Shown here: in pieces, positions 14,967 to 17,443 of the stretch
Numbering within the stretch: the first letter of the stretch is position 1
Layout: each line of letters begins with the position of its first letter
Assembly: GCA_029821415.1 (NCBI GenBank)
Contig: JALGTJ010000003.1
Span: 1 to 17,443 of the forward strand
Length of the DNA: 17,443 bases
Reading direction: 5' to 3'
DNA from: Candidatus Zipacnadia bacterium
GTDB taxonomy: Bacteria > Armatimonadota > Zipacnadia > Zipacnadales > Zipacnadaceae
Notes under the pieces: model-generated
Databases searched by the model: none
What the model was told of the DNA's origin: nothing
Seen by the model: the letters and a program-made list of their open reading frames with translations, nothing else
Position numbers and translations under genes: made by a program

Positions 14967-15503
14967 ATGGTCGCAAGTTTGCTTGGAGGCGTGTTAATTA
15001 TCACCGCAGTGCTGCTGGCGGGCAGTAGGGGCCGGCAACAGCCGAAAGTTACAGCGACAGCCGAGGAGTTATCCGGCGCGGAGCTTTTTCATCGTTTACG
15101 TCAGTTTCATGGCCACCTGGGGCCCTACGCAGTGCTGGGCTATCGGTTGGGGGGATGGTTGTTACATAGGCTCGGCTGTAGCAAGTACTTTGGCGCACAT
15201 ATCACAGTTACTGGGCCTGGCGTCACTCCTTATACTTGCTTGCTTGATGGGTTACAACTCTCGACGGGCCATACTCTGGGTAAGCGTAATCTGACGCTGG
15301 ACATCGCAGCAGACCAAGATGAGGATACTCTTTTCCAGATTGAAGCTATCGCCGACACGGGCGGCAAAGTACTGCGCCTGAAGGTGCCCCAGACCGTGAC
15401 GGAGTTGTTCGCTGAGTGGATGAGCCAGGAACTGACCGAAGAGGAAATCTTTGATCGCACCCTCTCCTGGCCGCAAGAAGAACTGTGGCAGGAAGTGCGT
15501 TGA
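14967..15503 (+). CDS. FmdE-domain protein with N-terminal membrane anchor
   Basis: A 178-residue protein. Residues 3-19 (ASLLGGVLIITAVLLAG) form one hydrophobic segment followed by basic SRGRQQPK. Residues about 36-155 match the FmdE domain (named after a subunit encoded with archaeal formylmethanofuran dehydrogenase): FHGHLGPYAVLGYRLG (47-62), then CLLDGLQLSTGHTLGKRN (91-108). H48, H50 and C91 could bind a metal; the position that is often Cys in STGCTLGK is H102, and the CPG of other FmdE proteins is GPY. There is no C-terminal zinc ribbon. ATG 14967 has AAGGAG eight bases before it, and an in-frame TAG at 14943 rules out a longer form. It sits 24 bases after the prepilin gene, possibly in one transcript. 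Biochemical function is unknown; no other Fmd/Fwd gene is present. Confidence 0.8.
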   Translation: MVASLLGGVLIITAVLLAGSRGRQQPKVTATAEELSGAELFHRLRQFHGHLGPYAVLGYRLGGWLLHRLGCSKYFGAHITVTGPGVTPYTCLLDGLQLSTGHTLGKRNLTLDIAADQDEDTLFQIEAIADTGGKVLRLKVPQTVTELFAEWMSQELTEEEIFDRTLSWPQEELWQEVR

Positions 15504-15657
15504 GCTTGTGGACTAAGCGCGCTTGGTCTGCTCAGTTGCTCTACCTCAGGCGGCCTCTGCTTTACTCATTTCCGTGGCGAGAAGGGATATTGCCAGACTG
15601 TCGCGAACCCCCGAGTGCGTGGAACTTTTTGCGCCAGGCTACTGGTGATTCTCATTT

Positions 15658-15663
15658 AGGAGG
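15658..15663 (+). promoter_or_regulatory. Ribosome binding site of the dihydrolipoyl dehydrogenase gene
   Basis: A perfect AGGAGG, five bases before ATG 15669. The 165-base gap before this gene (15504-15668) shows no convincing promoter or hairpin and no supportable small gene. Confidence 0.7.
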
Positions 15664-15668
15664 CAAAG

Positions 15669-17084
15669 ATGGGAAAAGCAGATAGTGGCAGCTTTGATAT
15701 CGGCATTATCGGGGGAGGGCCGGCTGGCTATGTCGCAGCCATTCGTGCCGCTCAGCTTGGTGCCAGGACCGCGATCGTGGAGGCCCGCGAGCTGGGTGGC
15801 ACCTGCCTAAACCGGGGCTGTATCCCCTCAAAGGCATTGCTACGCTGCGTAGAGATTCTCGAAGATGCCGGCAGTGCCCGGCGTATGGGAATCAAGTTCG
15901 CTGCTCCGGAGGTTGACTTTGATGGGGTCCGGCGTCATGCCTCCCGCGCGGTCAAGACCCTCGTGTCTGGTGTTGAGTTACTTATGGAGGGCAATGGCAT
16001 AGCTGTCTTTCGTGGCCATGGTAGGCTGCTGGAGCCGACATGCGTGCGAGTAAATAGCGATGAGCAGACTACGGAGTTTCATGCCGAGAAGGTCGTACTG
16101 TGCACCGGGTCGGTGCCCTTTATCCCGCCGATTCCTGGCATTGACAGCGGCGGCGTCATTGACAGTGATCAGGCAGTCGCGTTGGCCCAGGTGCCGGAGA
16201 ACCTGGCGGTGATTGGTGCTGGTGCAGTCGGCTGCGAGCTGGCACAAATCTACGCCGGTTTCGGCAGCAAAGTCACGCTAATTGAGATGTTGGACCGGAT
16301 TGTGCCCACCGAGGACCCAGAAGCCAGTGAGCTGCTGGAAAGTGTCGTGGGCAAGCAGGGCATCCGTGTGCTTGCCGGAGCCTGTGCCTCCAAGTTGGAA
16401 GATAGTGGAGACCACAAACGCCTCATTGTAGATTGTGGGGGAGAAGAAAAGGCAGTTGAGACCGATCTGGTTCTTATGGCCACCAGCCGTAGAGCCTATA
16501 CTGAGGACCTCGGGGTGGAGGAACTGGGGATGGTTCTGGAGAGAGGCTGCATTGTGGTTAATGATCGGCTGCAGACCAGCGTGGAAAACATCTACGCGGC
16601 TGGTGATGTGCGCCGAGGGGTCGGCCTGGCTCATCTGGCCTCTCATGAGGGCATTGTCGCGGTTGAAAATGCTCTCGGTGCCGACAATGGCGGGTCGATT
16701 GACTATGATGCGGTACCTGGCGTCATCTACACTCACCCAGAGATTGCTTCAGTGGGTATCCAGGAGCACGAAATCGAGGATTGTGACTTCGCCTGCGAGG
16801 TGGGCAAGTTTCCCTTCAGCGCTTTGGGCCGGGCGGCTGCCTATGGGGCACGGCAGGGATTTGTCAAGCTGATCTCTGAGGCTTCTTCTGGGCGGATTGT
16901 TGGCGGGACGGTAGTGGGGCTTTCTGCCGGTGAGCTGATCGCGGAGATCACCCTGGCGGTGCGTATGGGGTTAACGCTGGACGATATTGCCGAGACCATT
17001 CATACCCATCCCACGATGAGCGAGGGAGTCGGTGAGGCCGCTCTAGCTGGCTTGGGCCGGGCCATACACCTGCCGCCCAATTAG
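15669..17084 (+). CDS. lpdA: Dihydrolipoyl dehydrogenase (E3)
   Basis: A 471-residue FAD/NAD disulfide oxidoreductase that reoxidises dihydrolipoamide in 2-oxoacid dehydrogenase complexes or the glycine cleavage system. The FAD loop is GGGPAG (15-20), the redox disulfide is C46 and C51 in GGTCLNRGCIPSK, the NAD-binding loop is GAGAVG, and the second FAD motif is TSVENIYAAGDV. The catalytic His-Glu pair is H447 and E452 in HTHPTMSEGVGE, which marks Lpd rather than mercuric or glutathione reductase. The usual VGRRPNT segment reads TSRRAYT, a mild divergence. The length matches the family. No E1, E2, lipoate or gcv gene is adjacent, so it is a stand-alone E3 here. It follows the FmdE gene after 165 bases and may or may not share its transcript. 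Confidence 0.93.
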   Translation: MGKADSGSFDIGIIGGGPAGYVAAIRAAQLGARTAIVEARELGGTCLNRGCIPSKALLRCVEILEDAGSARRMGIKFAAPEVDFDGVRRHASRAVKTLVSGVELLMEGNGIAVFRGHGRLLEPTCVRVNSDEQTTEFHAEKVVLCTGSVPFIPPIPGIDSGGVIDSDQAVALAQVPENLAVIGAGAVGCELAQIYAGFGSKVTLIEMLDRIVPTEDPEASELLESVVGKQGIRVLAGACASKLEDSGDHKRLIVDCGGEEKAVETDLVLMATSRRAYTEDLGVEELGMVLERGCIVVNDRLQTSVENIYAAGDVRRGVGLAHLASHEGIVAVENALGADNGGSIDYDAVPGVIYTHPEIASVGIQEHEIEDCDFACEVGKFPFSALGRAAAYGARQGFVKLISEASSGRIVGGTVVGLSAGELIAEITLAVRMGLTLDDIAETIHTHPTMSEGVGEAALAGLGRAIHLPPN

Positions 17085-17115
17085 ATCAGGCATCAGCGGC
17101 ACTGGTCAGTGGGAC

Positions 17116-17128
17116 GGGCGTCTCGCCC
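17116..17128. repeat. Short palindrome GGGCG-TCT-CGCCC (REP-like unit 1)
   Basis: A five-base-pair stem with a three-base loop, 31 bases after the lpdA stop. Its core GGCGTCTCGCC is the exact reverse complement of the core of the second unit at 17171-17181, so the two are inverted copies of one element. Confidence 0.6.
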
Positions 17129-17166
17129 ATCAAGGTGCAGATAGGCTTCACGTCTGTTAGTGTGCG

Positions 17167-17185
17167 GACAGGCGAGACGCCTGTC
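17167..17185. repeat. Palindrome GACAGGCG-AGA-CGCCTGTC (REP-like unit 2, possible terminator)
   Basis: An eight-base-pair perfect stem with an AGA loop. It lies between the convergent lpdA and nitroreductase genes, so it could stop transcription from both sides, but only TT follows it on the + strand. It forms an inverted pair with unit 1. Confidence 0.65.
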
Positions 17186-17222
17186 TTACCGATTAGTATT
17201 GATGTCTGTCGTCGTGCTGCTT

Positions 17223-17243
17223 GTCCTGAGCTTGCCGAAGGAC
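17223..17243. repeat. Imperfect palindrome GTCCT...AGGAC with CTTGCCGAAG core
   Basis: Outer arms GTCCT and AGGAC enclose GAGCTTGCCGA; an alternative inner hairpin is CTT-GCCG-AAG. It lies 13 bases beyond the stop of the - strand nitroreductase. I recall similar units scattered in many genomes, but this cannot be checked here. Confidence 0.45.
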
Positions 17244-17256
17244 GGCTGTGCTGTCA

Positions 17257-17443
17257 TTACTGCCGCCATTTTTCGTAGAAGACAATCTCGTCCAGCGCCA
17301 GGCGCTGCTTCGGTTTGGGCTGATCCGCTGGATAGCCCAGTGACATCAATTCCACCACGCGAATCGCTGGGGGGATGTCCAGGACTTCCTTCACGGCGGC
17401 CTCGTCAAAGGAGCCGATCCAACAGGTTCCCAGACCTTCTGCA
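17257..17443 (-). CDS. Nitroreductase family protein (C-terminal 61 residues)
   Basis: The frame is open from the window edge to TAA at 17259-17257, so the gene continues beyond the window. The visible tail reads AEGLGTCWIGSFDEAAVKEV, then IPPAIRVVELMSLGYPAD, a PKPK stretch and LDEIVFYEKW. GLGTCWIGxF, the VKEVLxIP step, the LxxLGYP strand and the EIVFYEKW ending are the usual C-terminal features of FMN-dependent nitroreductases, a family of homodimeric NAD(P)H:acceptor oxidoreductases. The FMN-binding N-terminal part is off the window, so the subfamily and substrate cannot be judged. It converges on lpdA across a 172-base gap filled with palindromes. Confidence 0.88.
   Translation of the reverse strand, partial: AEGLGTCWIGSFDEAAVKEVLDIPPAIRVVELMSLGYPADQPKPKQRLALDEIVFYEKWRQ

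Noticed and set aside
15485..15685. 66-codon open frame between the FmdE and Lpd genes
   Set aside because: It overlaps both flanking genes in another frame, has no ribosome site and no recognisable features.

Overview
This 17.4 kb window, moderately GC-rich by eye, looks like chromosomal DNA of a free-living, sugar-degrading bacterium. The best taxonomic hint is the pseudopilin-like gene at 14262-14942. Its start (MRKGFTLIELLVVIAI, then ILFPVFAKAKEKGRQ) and its H-X9-D motif are of a kind abundant in Armatimonadota and also common in Planctomycetes-type genomes. The large orphan permease at 3921-5888 points the same way. The assignment is an inference. No rRNA, tRNA, CRISPR array, phage gene or insertion sequence was seen. 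No gap between genes exceeds 300 bases; the largest is about 274 bases, between pilT and the prepilin gene.

Region 1 (1-5888, all + strand) is a compact sugar-acid catabolic operon. It runs: C-terminal part of a PfkB/2-keto-3-deoxygluconate (KDG) kinase, KDPG aldolase, CtBP-type D-2-hydroxyacid dehydrogenase, zinc MDR dehydrogenase, SDR dehydrogenase, and a roughly 14-segment membrane protein that resembles the DUF6785/DUF6784 family. The kinase and aldolase give the lower route KDG to KDPG to pyruvate plus glyceraldehyde-3-phosphate. The three oxidoreductases probably feed sugar acids or polyols into it, and the permease may import the substrate.

Region 2 (6004-8965) is housekeeping. accD and accA (acetyl-CoA carboxylase carboxyltransferase beta and alpha) overlap by 4 bases on the - strand. 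They diverge from pheA (chorismate mutase/prephenate dehydratase), which has a good extended -10 promoter. Region 3 (9076-12601, - strand) has an unassigned aldo/keto-reductase-like barrel protein and two tandem CorC/HlyC-type CBS membrane proteins; the upstream one has a very good sigma70-like promoter.

Region 4 (12770-14942) has a PilT-type ATPase diverging from a pseudopilin-like gene. The shared intergenic region holds two promoter candidates, an 18-base near-palindrome and a 10-base palindrome inside the pilT promoter spacer. Region 5 (14967-17443) has a membrane-tethered FmdE-domain protein, a stand-alone dihydrolipoyl dehydrogenase, a cluster of short palindromes resembling dispersed REP-like elements, and the C-terminal end of a nitroreductase on the - strand.

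The least described parts are the sugar-acid operon with its orphan permease, the membrane-tethered FmdE protein and the pilT/prepilin control region.
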